64,000 bases of DNA from an uncultured Pseudomonadales bacterium (GTDB lineage Bacteria; Pseudomonadota; Gammaproteobacteria; Pseudomonadales; Azotimanducaceae): positions 806,001 to 870,000 of the forward strand of contig OY282460.1 in NCBI GenBank assembly GCA_958296295.1. Reading direction: 5' to 3'. The translations under genes and the position numbers were made by a program. Below, piece by piece: positions 47,062-55,113 of the stretch. The notes beneath the pieces are model-generated. The model saw only the letters and a list, made by a program, of their open reading frames with translations. It searched no databases and was not told the origin of the DNA. Position 1 is the stretch's first letter, and every line of letters starts with the position of its first letter.

Positions 47062-48620
47062 TGACGCCTCGCGGGATCGCGCCCGGCCGCCGGCGCCTGT
47101 ATCTTCGCGACGACTTCAAGGCGGATCTGCGCTTGGCGGCGGCTGCCGTCGATGTGGATGTCTTTGCCGCCTTGGAAGCCCTTGACGGCGAGCCGTATCG
47201 TCTCGCCCGCGCTCGCCGAACGCTGCGCGTCGTCGTCGGTGGCAAACCCTACTTCGCCAAACTGCACGATGGCGCGGGTTGGGCGGAAGTCGTCAAGAAT
47301 CTGGCTGTCGGCAAGGTGCCCGTGCTGGGCGCCCGCAACGAGTTCGAGGCCTGTCGACGGCTGCGCGGGCGTGGCGTGGCGGCGCCCGGCGTCGCCGCTT
47401 TCGCGGAGCGCGGACGCAATCCGGCGCGCCGGCGATCGCTGGTGGTGTGCGACGCCGTGGAAGGTTGCCGCAGCTTGGAGGAACTCGCCGGTTCCGCCGA
47501 CGTGTCGTTGGCGCTTCGCCGCCGCTTGATTGCGGGCGCCGGGGCCCTGCTGCGCGCCGTTCACGCGGCCGGCGTGTACCACCGCGACTGCTATGCGGGG
47601 CACTTGCTCTTCGATCCGGCGAGCGCTGAAACCGAGAGCGTGGAGCTTGCGATCATTGATCTTCACCGGGCGCGCGTGCGGGAGCGGCTTCCGCGGCGAT
47701 GGCGGCAACGCGACCTCGCCGCGCTTTTGTTTTCGGCGACGGCTTGGCAATTGACACCGCGAGAACTGGTTCGGTTCGCGGCTTCTTACAGGGGCTGCAG
47801 TGGCGACGCGGGCAAGCGCGAGAGTTGGCGGCGCGACCTGTGGTTTTGGCGCGGCGTGCTGCGCAGAGCCGCGAAGCTCCGCAAGCGCGCCGCGCGCCGC
47901 CGGCGCGCGACCGCCGGCGATCCCGAAACCGCTTGCGGCGGACAGGTGCCGAGCGTGGCGGATTTCCACACCTTGCGCCGCGAACCGCCGACCCCTTTCC
48001 GCTTCGACATCGTCTTCGCCGGCGGCCCGGCGCGGGCGCGGTGCGAGGCCGTCTTGCGCTGGCGGCCGGGCGCGCAGTTCGCCGCCGAGGCGCTCGTCAA
48101 CGGCCAGAAGCGGCTGCTCGCGGTGTTCTTCGGGCGGGGCGGCGGACGCCGGTTCCGGCGCGCCGCCAAGCTCGCCAAGCGTCTGGCCGCGACGGGCGCC
48201 GGCCCGGGTCTCCTCGAGACGGGACGTTCGGGTCGATTGCGGGTGTTGATGCAAGGGGCTGGGCGGCCGGCCGCGGTCGGCGACGGGCCGCTGCTGGTGG
48301 CGGCCCTGGCGCGAATGCACGCCGCCGGGGCGCGTCCACGCGACGTGGCGCGCGCCGACTTCCGCGTCTCGCAACAGCGGGCGTGGTTGCTGGCGGACGA
48401 GGCGTGGCTGCTGCGCTGGCGGGGACGGCGGTCGGCGGAGCGCGATCTGGCGGCGCTCGTGGCGCGTTGCCGGGGGTCGCTGTCCGTCGCCGAGGCGGCG
48501 CGATGCTACGCCGAAGCCCGGCAATGGTCGCCCGGCCGGTTGCGCGAGCCGCGCATCGGCAGGTGGCTGGCTCGTCTGGGCACAGGAGAGCCCCACGCCG
48601 AAGGGCTGGCGGCGGTTTGA
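47061..48620 (+). CDS. WaaP-like heptose kinase fused to a second, degenerate kinase-like domain
   Basis: 519 residues, about twice a single WaaP. The ATG overlaps the previous stop (TGATG). Residues 1-285 are a LPS heptose(I) kinase: LRVVVGGKPYFAKLHDGAGW with the ATP Lys, then VHAAGVYHRDCYAGHLLFDP with the HRD-type catalytic loop, and LAIIDLHRARV as the metal-binding motif. Residues 320-519 show a similar but weaker plan: VLRWRPGAQFAAEALVNGQK, then MHAAGARPRDVARADFRVSQ, where HRD has become PRD and no metal-binding motif is seen. This half may be a pseudokinase. It phosphorylates heptose in the core, by inference from the family. Confidence 0.85.
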   Translation: MTPRGIAPGRRRLYLRDDFKADLRLAAAAVDVDVFAALEALDGEPYRLARARRTLRVVVGGKPYFAKLHDGAGWAEVVKNLAVGKVPVLGARNEFEACRRLRGRGVAAPGVAAFAERGRNPARRRSLVVCDAVEGCRSLEELAGSADVSLALRRRLIAGAGALLRAVHAAGVYHRDCYAGHLLFDPASAETESVELAIIDLHRARVRERLPRRWRQRDLAALLFSATAWQLTPRELVRFAASYRGCSGDAGKRESWRRDLWFWRGVLRRAAKLRKRAARRRRATAGDPETACGGQVPSVADFHTLRREPPTPFRFDIVFAGGPARARCEAVLRWRPGAQFAAEALVNGQKRLLAVFFGRGGGRRFRRAAKLAKRLAATGAGPGLLETGRSGRLRVLMQGAGRPAAVGDGPLLVAALARMHAAGARPRDVARADFRVSQQRAWLLADEAWLLRWRGRRSAERDLAALVARCRGSLSVAEAARCYAEARQWSPGRLREPRIGRWLARLGTGEPHAEGLAAV

Positions 48621-48667
48621 GAACGCAAGGTGATCATCGCAGCGAACCTCTTGCTGGCCGCCCCGCC

Positions 48668-49930
48668 TTGATCGACTCCAAACAAGTCGTGCGGACTCTG
48701 GCGGCGCTTCACCGAGACCCCGAACGCCTTGCCGACCTGCTCATCGTGGTGGGCTTTGCCGCGGTTCTGTTCTCGCCGCTGGGCGCGCTGCCTCGCCTTG
48801 TCACCTACCTCCTCGCGGTGCTGGCGCTCTGTCGGGCCGCCCTTTGGCGCGCGCCGAGCCGTGCGCCGCTTGGTTGGGCGGCGGGTCTTCTGCTCGGCTA
48901 TCTGTTGCTCTCGCTGCTTTGGGCCGAGGCGGTGGAACCGACGTCCGCGACACGCCTGTGCGTTCGCGCCCTGGTGCTGGCGTGCTTTGTCGCGGCTTTC
49001 GCGGACTGTGTTCGACGGGGCCAAGCGCGGCGGCGGATCGGTCGCTGGTTCGCGCTGTGCGGTGGGGCGGCCGCGGTGTTCGCCATCGCCGCGTTCTGGG
49101 CGCGACCTCCCGAAATGGGGCGACTGCTCGGCCCCGGCCAGCTTGGCAACGAGCTTGTCGCCGCGCAGGCGTTCACCGCGTGCTTCCTGTTCGCCTTGGA
49201 CGGTTTGCAAAGATCCGGTGCCGGCCGATCCGGCCATGGGCCCGTATTGGTTGGCTTGCTGGTGGCGAGCGCGGCGGCCAGCGCGGCCGCGGTGGCGCTG
49301 GCGGGCGCGCGCACCGGCTGGCTGGCGCTGCTCGTGGGTGCGGGCGTTCTGTTGGTGGCTCGCGTGGAGACGCCGCGGCGCTTCTTGCGCTTCGGCGTTC
49401 TGTCGTTGGCGGTGCTGGCCGCCTTGGTCGCGGCGCTGGTTTGGAACGACGGCACCCGCGAGTGGCTGTTGCCGCGCGGCTGGAGTTTCCGCCCGGCCAT
49501 TTGGCGGGCCGTGTTCGCGGACACGGTGGCGAACGCCCCGTGGTTCGGCAGGGGATTGTCCGTTGACGCGAAGGTCGCAGCGGCCGATTTCACTTTCCTG
49601 CACCCGCACAGCCTGTATTTGTCGATCTTCCACCAGGCGGGCGTCGTCGGCTTGGCGTTGTTCGGATCCTTGCTGGCCGGCACAGCCGCCAGCCTGCTGC
49701 GGCGGTTGCGCTTGCCGGACGCCCGGTTGGCGCTCGCGCTGCTCGCCGCGGGCGCCGTGGTCTGGCTGCTCGACGGCCATCAACTCGTCCACAAGATTGG
49801 CGTGGTGTGGTGGCTTTTCTGGGTGCCGGTGGCCACGGCCATAGGGCTTTCCGGTCAAAGCAACGCGGATGTCTCGGCGCCGGCGCGCGGCGACCACGCC
49901 GCCGGCCCGGTCCCGGCCGCGGGAACCTGA
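48668..49930 (+). CDS. O-antigen ligase/polymerase-like membrane protein (Wzy_C)
   Basis: 420 residues from TTG. About eleven to twelve membrane spans, with a periplasmic segment between residues 255 and 310. GAGVLLVARVETPRRFLRFG and GRGLSVDAKVAAADFTFLHP HSLYL-type residues correspond to the family's active loop, where an H-S/N-x-Y motif is conserved. A C-terminal tail is cytoplasmic. It lies 47 nt after the kinase. In an LPS-core operon a WaaL-type ligase is the natural role, but Wzy polymerases share this fold. Confidence 0.82.
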   Translation: MIDSKQVVRTLAALHRDPERLADLLIVVGFAAVLFSPLGALPRLVTYLLAVLALCRAALWRAPSRAPLGWAAGLLLGYLLLSLLWAEAVEPTSATRLCVRALVLACFVAAFADCVRRGQARRRIGRWFALCGGAAAVFAIAAFWARPPEMGRLLGPGQLGNELVAAQAFTACFLFALDGLQRSGAGRSGHGPVLVGLLVASAAASAAAVALAGARTGWLALLVGAGVLLVARVETPRRFLRFGVLSLAVLAALVAALVWNDGTREWLLPRGWSFRPAIWRAVFADTVANAPWFGRGLSVDAKVAAADFTFLHPHSLYLSIFHQAGVVGLALFGSLLAGTAASLLRRLRLPDARLALALLAAGAVVWLLDGHQLVHKIGVVWWLFWVPVATAIGLSGQSNADVSAPARGDHAAGPVPAAGT

Positions 49931-49934
49931 ACCG

Positions 49935-50654
49935 ATGCGCATGCGGTTTCTGGATGGCCTCGCGCCGGTCGCGTGGCCGTCGGCCCCGGAAAGCGACTTG
50001 GTCGCGGTTTTCGCCAGAGTCGTGGCGCGCGACGACGCGTTGCTGCCGGAGGAGGCGGCGCTCGTGGCGGGGGCCGAGCGCTCGCGATTGGTCGCCTTCG
50101 CGTCCGGGCGTCACGCGGCGCATGTGGCGTTGCGCGAACTCGGCGTCTCGCGCTTGGCGGTGCCGCGGCGGGGACGGGCGCCGGTGTGGCCGCCGGGCGT
50201 CGTCGGATCGATCACGCACAGCCGGTCGCTGGCCGCCGCGGTGGTCGGCCGGCTTTGCCGCCATGTCGGCATCGGCGTGGACATCGAGCCGCAAGGTCGC
50301 GTGACGCCGCGCGTTGGCGAGCGCGTGTTGACGGTCGGCGAGCGGGACGCGCTGCCGGAGGCGGCTTGGCGCACTGCGCTGTTCAGCGCCAAGGAGTCCG
50401 TATTCAAAGCGGTGAACCCCGTCGTGGGCGAATACCTCGCCTTGGGCGATGTGGAAATCACGTTCGCGGACGACGCGCTGGGCGGTTTCTCGGCGAACAC
50501 CACGCGCCGCTGCCAATCCTCCGAGACGGTGGCGGCTGGCAGAGGCTATTGGCTACGGTACTCGGGGCACTGGCTTACGCTGTTCCTGGTCGCCGCGAGC
50601 CGGCCGGCTCGGCGGCGAGCAGACGCAGGGCCTCCTCGCGCAGACCGCGCTTGA
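49935..50654 (+). CDS. 4'-phosphopantetheinyl transferase (EntD/Sfp type)
   Basis: 239 residues, moves phosphopantetheine from CoA to a carrier-protein Ser. SGRHAAHVALRELGV (57-71), SITHSRSLAAAVVG (92-105), GVDIEP with D116 and E118, and FSAKESVFKAVNP (150-162) are the conserved motifs. The ATG at 49935 is used; the next Met is two codons on. It is 4 nt after the ligase-like gene and overlaps the convergent acyl-CoA ligase gene by 80 bp at its 3' end, so the last 26 residues are coded in both directions. The substrate carrier (fatty-acid, siderophore or polyketide) is not in view. Confidence 0.9.
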   Translation: MRMRFLDGLAPVAWPSAPESDLVAVFARVVARDDALLPEEAALVAGAERSRLVAFASGRHAAHVALRELGVSRLAVPRRGRAPVWPPGVVGSITHSRSLAAAVVGRLCRHVGIGVDIEPQGRVTPRVGERVLTVGERDALPEAAWRTALFSAKESVFKAVNPVVGEYLALGDVEITFADDALGGFSANTTRRCQSSETVAAGRGYWLRYSGHWLTLFLVAASRPARRRADAGPPRADRA

Positions 50655-52305
50655 AGATCTTTTCGGAAGCGATGCGCGGCAGGCGTTCGGCGCGGATCCA
50701 CACATGGTCCGGCACCTTGAACTTGGCGATCCGCTCGGCCGCGAAAGCGCGCACGTCGTCGTCGGTCAGCGTCTCGTTCCGGCGCGCCACCACCACTGCC
50801 GCCAACGTCTCCCCCAGGCGCTGGTCCGGGACGCCGAACACCGCCGCTTCGATCACCTTGGGGTGTTCGTAGAGCACCGCTTCCACCTCTTGGCAGCCGA
50901 TGTTCTCGCCCCCGCGGATCACCATGTCCTTCTCGCGATCGGTGATGAAGACGTAGCCGTCCTCGTCCAAGTGGCCGACGTCGCCGGTGTGTACCCAACC
51001 GTCGGTGAGGCTGCTGCGCGTGGCGTCCGGCTTGTTCCAGTAGCCGGAGAAGTTCATGGCGCCCCAGATCCGCAGCTCGCCCGTCTCGCCGGGGGCCGCG
51101 TCCGTGCCGTCGCCCTTCACGGCCTTCACGCGCACGAGAGGCGGCACCGCGCGCCCGCAGCTGCGCGGTCGGGCCAGGAACGCGGCGCCGCCGATGGTGG
51201 TGGCGAGGCCTTGGGTTTCCGTCATGCCCCAGCCGGTGCCCGGCGCGCCTTCGCCGATGGCCTTGTCGATCTGGCGGGCGTGTTCCGGGGCCATGGGCGC
51301 GCCCCCGCCGCCGGCGCTCTTGAGGCTTGAGAGATCGTATTTGCCGCGATTCGGCGACTGCACCAGTTCCCACGCCATGGTGGGCACGCCGTTGAACTCG
51401 GTGATGCGCTCCGCCTCGATGATCTTGAGCGCTTCCTCGGCGTTCCACTTGTACATGCCAACCACTTTGCGCCCGCGCCGGAAGGAGGACAGCATTTGCA
51501 CCACGAGGCCCGTGACGTGGAACAGCGGCACGGTGAGGATGACGGCCGGCGGGTGTTCCGGTGTCGGCGCCGAGCGCCCGACGGCCGCCGCCCACTGCGG
51601 GTTCATGGCCATGGCGATGGCCCCGCCGCATTCCCAACCGAGCAGCGCGTTGGTGATGGCGCGGTGGGTGGAAAGCACGCCTTTCGGATGCGCGGTGGAA
51701 CCGGAGGTGTAGAGGATGGTGGCGTTGTCCTCCGCCTGGATGGGCGGGGTGGGCATTCGCGTGGGCGCGCCGCCGACGAACTCCTCCCACGACGTCATCC
51801 CGGGTCGTTGGTGGCGCACCGTCACCAGTTCCAAGGTGCGATCCGCCAAGCGGCCGACGAGGCGTTCGGTGCGTTCGACGTCCGTGAAAAGCAGCCGCAT
51901 GCCGCTGTCGTCGATGCCGTAGAGCAGCTCTTCGCCGGACCACCAGGCGTTCATGGCCACGGCCACCGCGCCGATGGCGGTGATCCCCATGAACGCGGCG
52001 ATCCACTCCGGGTAGTTGCGCAGCGCGATGCCCACCCGATCGCCCGGCTTGATGCCGCGCTCGCACAGCCGGTTGGCGCATCGCGCCGCCACGTCCCACA
52101 TGCGCTGATAGGTGAAGCGCTCGTCCTGGTAGACGTAGAAGTCCTTGTCGGCGTGGGCCAAGCCGCTCTCGTACAAGACGCGCAGATTTTCCGGCGCGTT
52201 GGCGAACGCCGTGAAGTCCACGCCGCGGATGCGCTCGACGCGCGTCTCGTAGGGTTGCCCGGCAGCGGTGACTTGGGCCACCGCGGCGGCGAGTTCCGGT
52301 TGCAA
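50575..52305 (-). CDS. Class I AMP-forming acyl-CoA ligase
   Basis: 576 residues. The adenylate-forming motif is ATILYTSGSTAHPKGVLSTH. The A5-type motif is GWGMTETQGLAT. The A7-type motif is GWVHTGDVGHLDEDGYVFIT and A8 is DREKDMVIRGGENIGCQEVE. The final Lys motif is ASEKIFKR. It joins CoA to a carboxylic acid through an acyl-adenylate. The long spacing and FHVTGL pocket suit a medium or long-chain fatty acid. The GST-like gene diverges from it. Convergent overlap with the PPTase gene is 80 bp. Confidence 0.93.
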   Translation of the reverse strand: MQPELAAAVAQVTAAGQPYETRVERIRGVDFTAFANAPENLRVLYESGLAHADKDFYVYQDERFTYQRMWDVAARCANRLCERGIKPGDRVGIALRNYPEWIAAFMGITAIGAVAVAMNAWWSGEELLYGIDDSGMRLLFTDVERTERLVGRLADRTLELVTVRHQRPGMTSWEEFVGGAPTRMPTPPIQAEDNATILYTSGSTAHPKGVLSTHRAITNALLGWECGGAIAMAMNPQWAAAVGRSAPTPEHPPAVILTVPLFHVTGLVVQMLSSFRRGRKVVGMYKWNAEEALKIIEAERITEFNGVPTMAWELVQSPNRGKYDLSSLKSAGGGGAPMAPEHARQIDKAIGEGAPGTGWGMTETQGLATTIGGAAFLARPRSCGRAVPPLVRVKAVKGDGTDAAPGETGELRIWGAMNFSGYWNKPDATRSSLTDGWVHTGDVGHLDEDGYVFITDREKDMVIRGGENIGCQEVEAVLYEHPKVIEAAVFGVPDQRLGETLAAVVVARRNETLTDDDVRAFAAERIAKFKVPDHVWIRAERLPRIASEKIFKRGLREEALRLLAAEPAGSRRPGTA

Positions 52306-52486
52306 ATTCGCCTCCTCCCAAAAAGCGACACCGGATTATATCGTTCGGCGCGGAACACCATGCGCCCACCAAAGCGCTGGCAACGCCGCTTGGCGCGCGC
52401 CGGAGCCGCCGCCGCCCGCTCGCGGCAGGCGCATCGCGTGGCATTGGCCTATGCTGGCGCTACTTGATCGCCATCGGCCTTTCTCC

Positions 52487-53518
52487 ATGAACAGCCAACC
52501 CATTGCCCTGCGCGGCGCGCCCGGTTCCCCCTACACACGCAAGATGCTCGCGCTGCTGCGCTATCGCCGCATTCCCCACCGGTTTCTGGTGGGCGGGCCG
52601 CAGGGCTCGCCCGGCCTGCCCAAGCCAAAGGTGGAGCTGCTGCCCACTTTCTACTTCGAAACGGCGGCCGGCGACTTGGAGGCGGTGGTGGATTCCACGC
52701 CGATCATTCGTCGCTTGGAGGACGAGAATCTGGGCCGTTCCGTGGTGCCGACGGATCCGGCGCTTGCCTTCCTCAGCTACCTGCTCGAAGACTACGCCGA
52801 CGAGTGGCTCACCAAGGCGATGTTCCACTACCGTTGGCACTACGCGCCCGACATCGAACTGGCTGGCGAGATTCTGCCGCGCTGGCGCGACCTTGCCGCC
52901 ACCGACGCCGACATCGCGCCGCGGGCGCGGTTCATTCGCGAACGGCAGATCGGGCGGCTGCACGTTGTCGGCAGCAGCGCCACCACGGCGCCGGTCATCG
53001 AAGAGAGCTACAAGCGCTTCCTGCATTGTCTCGACGCCTGCATTCGGGACGGCCCGTTCTTGTTCGGCCAGCGCCCGGCCGCCGCGGATTTCGGCCTCTT
53101 CGGCCAATTGACGCAACTGGCGACATTCGACCCCACGCCGGCCCGCATGACCGAAGCGACGGCGCCCCGCGTGCTGGCGTGGGTGCAAGTGGTGGAGGAT
53201 CTGTCGGGTTTGGACCCGCAGGAAGCGCATTGGGTGGACCGCGACGAGTTGCCAACCTCGCTCCGCGCGCTGCTGATCGAAGCCGGCCGCACCTACGTTC
53301 CCGCACTCTTGGCCAACGCCCAGGCCATCAACTCGGGGGCCGAGCGAGTGGAAACGACCATAGACGGCAGGCCTTGGGTGCAAAGGCCCTTCCCGTATCA
53401 GGCGAAGTGCTTGCAATGGGTGCGCCAGGAACACGCAAGACTCGATGGCGCGGACCGCCTGTGCGTGGACGGCGTGTTGGCGGGAACGGGCTGCGAGGCG
53501 CTCTTCCGGAGCAATTGA
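52487..53518 (+). CDS. Glutathione S-transferase-like protein
   Basis: 343 residues, long for a GST. The N-terminal thioredoxin-like part has LRGAPGSPYTRKMLALLRYR, then PTFYFETAAGDLEAVVDSTP. STPIIRRLEDEN stands at the glutathione-site position. An extended helical domain follows (FLSYLLEDYADEWLTKAMFH, FLHCLDACIRDGPFLFGQRP). The last 70 residues exceed the usual fold. There is a -10-like TATGCT at 52450-52455 but no strong -35. It is read divergently from the acyl-CoA ligase gene. Confidence 0.82.
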   Translation: MNSQPIALRGAPGSPYTRKMLALLRYRRIPHRFLVGGPQGSPGLPKPKVELLPTFYFETAAGDLEAVVDSTPIIRRLEDENLGRSVVPTDPALAFLSYLLEDYADEWLTKAMFHYRWHYAPDIELAGEILPRWRDLAATDADIAPRARFIRERQIGRLHVVGSSATTAPVIEESYKRFLHCLDACIRDGPFLFGQRPAAADFGLFGQLTQLATFDPTPARMTEATAPRVLAWVQVVEDLSGLDPQEAHWVDRDELPTSLRALLIEAGRTYVPALLANAQAINSGAERVETTIDGRPWVQRPFPYQAKCLQWVRQEHARLDGADRLCVDGVLAGTGCEALFRSN

Positions 53519-53607
53519 CGCGCTAGCGACCGTTGGAACACCTATCCAAGGTGCGCCACGTTGACATTGGAGATATAGCGCGGTGTGCCGTCCCTGCGGC
53601 CCACCCG

Positions 53608-53829
53608 CTAACTGGCCGAGGCGATGGTGATGCGGTTGAAGGCGTCCATGGCTCGACGTCGGCCCGCCGGTCTTGGCTTGTCGAGCAGCGCTTCCACCAG
53701 CTCGCGGCAGCAACCGCATCCGGTGCAAACGCCGAGCGCTTCCACCAGCCCGTCCATGTCGTCGGCGCCGGACGCCACCGCGTCGGCCACCTCGGCCTCC
53801 CGCACACCTTGGCAAAGACAAACGTACAT
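53608..53829 (-). CDS. bfd: Bacterioferritin-associated ferredoxin (BFD-like [2Fe-2S])
   Basis: 73 residues. MYVCLCQGVREAEV and GVCTGCGCCRELVE supply the four Cys of a C-x-C...C-x2-C cluster (C4, C6, C35, C38), the BFD pattern. It helps release iron from bacterioferritin by passing electrons. The ATG is the family start; no ribosome site precedes it and a promoter -10 ends only 9 nt upstream, so it may be leaderless. Iron-responsive control is likely from family knowledge, but I see no clear Fur box. Confidence 0.9.
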   Translation of the reverse strand: MYVCLCQGVREAEVADAVASGADDMDGLVEALGVCTGCGCCRELVEALLDKPRPAGRRRAMDAFNRITIASAS

Positions 53830-53837
53830 GGGCGCGG

Positions 53838-53867
53838 AATATAAACGCCAATCATTCGCAATTGCAA
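53838..53867 (-). promoter_or_regulatory. Promoter of the bfd gene
   Basis: On the minus strand TTGCAA (53862-53867), an 18-nt spacer and TATATT (53838-53843) form a sigma70-like promoter. The expected start is about 53831, two bases before the ATG at 53829. Confidence 0.5.
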
Positions 53868-53879
53868 CCCCCGCGTTCA

Positions 53880-53909
53880 CAACGGCCCTTCGCCCGAGTT
53901 CGGCCGTTG
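53880..53909. promoter_or_regulatory. 8-bp inverted repeat between bfd and the nuclease operon
   Basis: CAACGGCC and GGCCGTTG are separated by 14 nt, in the divergent region between the bfd promoter and the start at 53986. It is a possible operator for the phosphoesterase operon. No clear -35/-10 for that operon could be found. Confidence 0.35.
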
Positions 53910-53985
53910 CAAAGCGCGTGCGTGAGACACGGCCTCCACCGCTTATCAAACGCGCCGCGACCTCGAGTTCGCAAGGGCCTGTGGC

Positions 53986-55113
53986 ATGATTCGCGCCATG
54001 TACCGGGCTTTCAAAGTCGTTCACTTCGCCGACCTGCACCTTGATGCGGGATTCGCTTGGTCCGGCGCATTCAGCGACGCGGCGCGCCGTCGTCGCCACG
54101 GCTTGCGGGAGACGCTGCTTCGCATCGTCCGCGTGGCCGTGGATACGAAGGCCGATGCGGTGTTCTGTGCGGGCGACCTATATGAACACGAGCGGGCTAC
54201 GCCCGACACCGCTGCGTTCCTCAAGCACACTTTCGCGAACATCGCGCCCATACCCGTTTTCTTGGCGCCAGGCAATCATGATTGGTATGGATCGGAGAGC
54301 ATCTACGCGCTCAACGATTGGAGTGAGAACGTTCATGTGTTCCGAGAATCGCGCTTGCAGCCTGTCGACTTGGCCCCAGGGCTAACTCTGTGGGGCGGCG
54401 CACACTTGGCACCGCAAGAGACGGGCAACTTCCTGAAGCACTTCCACACCACGGGCAGCGGAGTGCATTTGGCGCTCTTCCACGGATCCGAAAACGCATG
54501 GTTCTTGGAGCAAGAAGAAGGCAAGGCGCGACATGCGCCCTTTGATGCTGCCGAGATTCCAATGGCAGGGATCGGTCACGCGTTCCTCGGGCACTACCAC
54601 CGACCTCAGGACGCCGCTCACCACACCTATCCTGGGAACCCCGACGGGCTGGCTTTTGGCGAGGAAGGCGAGCGAGGAGCCGTCATTGCAACGATCCAAA
54701 GCGACGGCACCATTTGCCGGGAACGGCGGCACGTCGGCTCGCGGGCTGTCCACGACGTGCATCTCGACGTGAGCGAATGCGGTTCACAGCAGGCCGTTCG
54801 CGAACGCCTTGCCAGCTCTGTTGAAGGGTTGCGGGGGGTGGCTAGGCTCACCGTGCGTGGCGACCTCGACCCGGATGTCGATTTGCGCGAAGACGACTTG
54901 CGAGATTTGCTGGCCAATTGCTTCGACGCGGCAATTGTCCGCTATAGCGTGCGCCCAGGCTACGACATCGATGCCATCAAGGTGGAGCGCACCGTGCGCG
55001 GCAAGTTCGTGACTGATGTTCTGGGATCGAACTTGACCGAAGACGAGCAGCGGCGCGTGTTGACTGCCGGCTTGCGAGCGTTGGATGGCCGCTCCGATCT
55101 GGACGTGCTCTGA
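53986..55113 (+). CDS. SbcD/YhaO-like metallophosphoesterase (DNA repair exonuclease family)
   Basis: 375 residues; start ATG has AAGGG about 9 nt upstream. The calcineurin-type metal site is complete: FADLHLD (D16, H18), AGDLYEH (D64), APGNHDW (96-100 region), LALFHGSE and FLGHYHRP. The C-terminus has a SbcD-like capping part of about 120 residues. Such enzymes cut DNA with Mn2+ and pair with an SMC-like ATPase. The stop overlaps the ATPase start (TGATG). Confidence 0.88.
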   Translation: MIRAMYRAFKVVHFADLHLDAGFAWSGAFSDAARRRRHGLRETLLRIVRVAVDTKADAVFCAGDLYEHERATPDTAAFLKHTFANIAPIPVFLAPGNHDWYGSESIYALNDWSENVHVFRESRLQPVDLAPGLTLWGGAHLAPQETGNFLKHFHTTGSGVHLALFHGSENAWFLEQEEGKARHAPFDAAEIPMAGIGHAFLGHYHRPQDAAHHTYPGNPDGLAFGEEGERGAVIATIQSDGTICRERRHVGSRAVHDVHLDVSECGSQQAVRERLASSVEGLRGVARLTVRGDLDPDVDLREDDLRDLLANCFDAAIVRYSVRPGYDIDAIKVERTVRGKFVTDVLGSNLTEDEQRRVLTAGLRALDGRSDLDVL

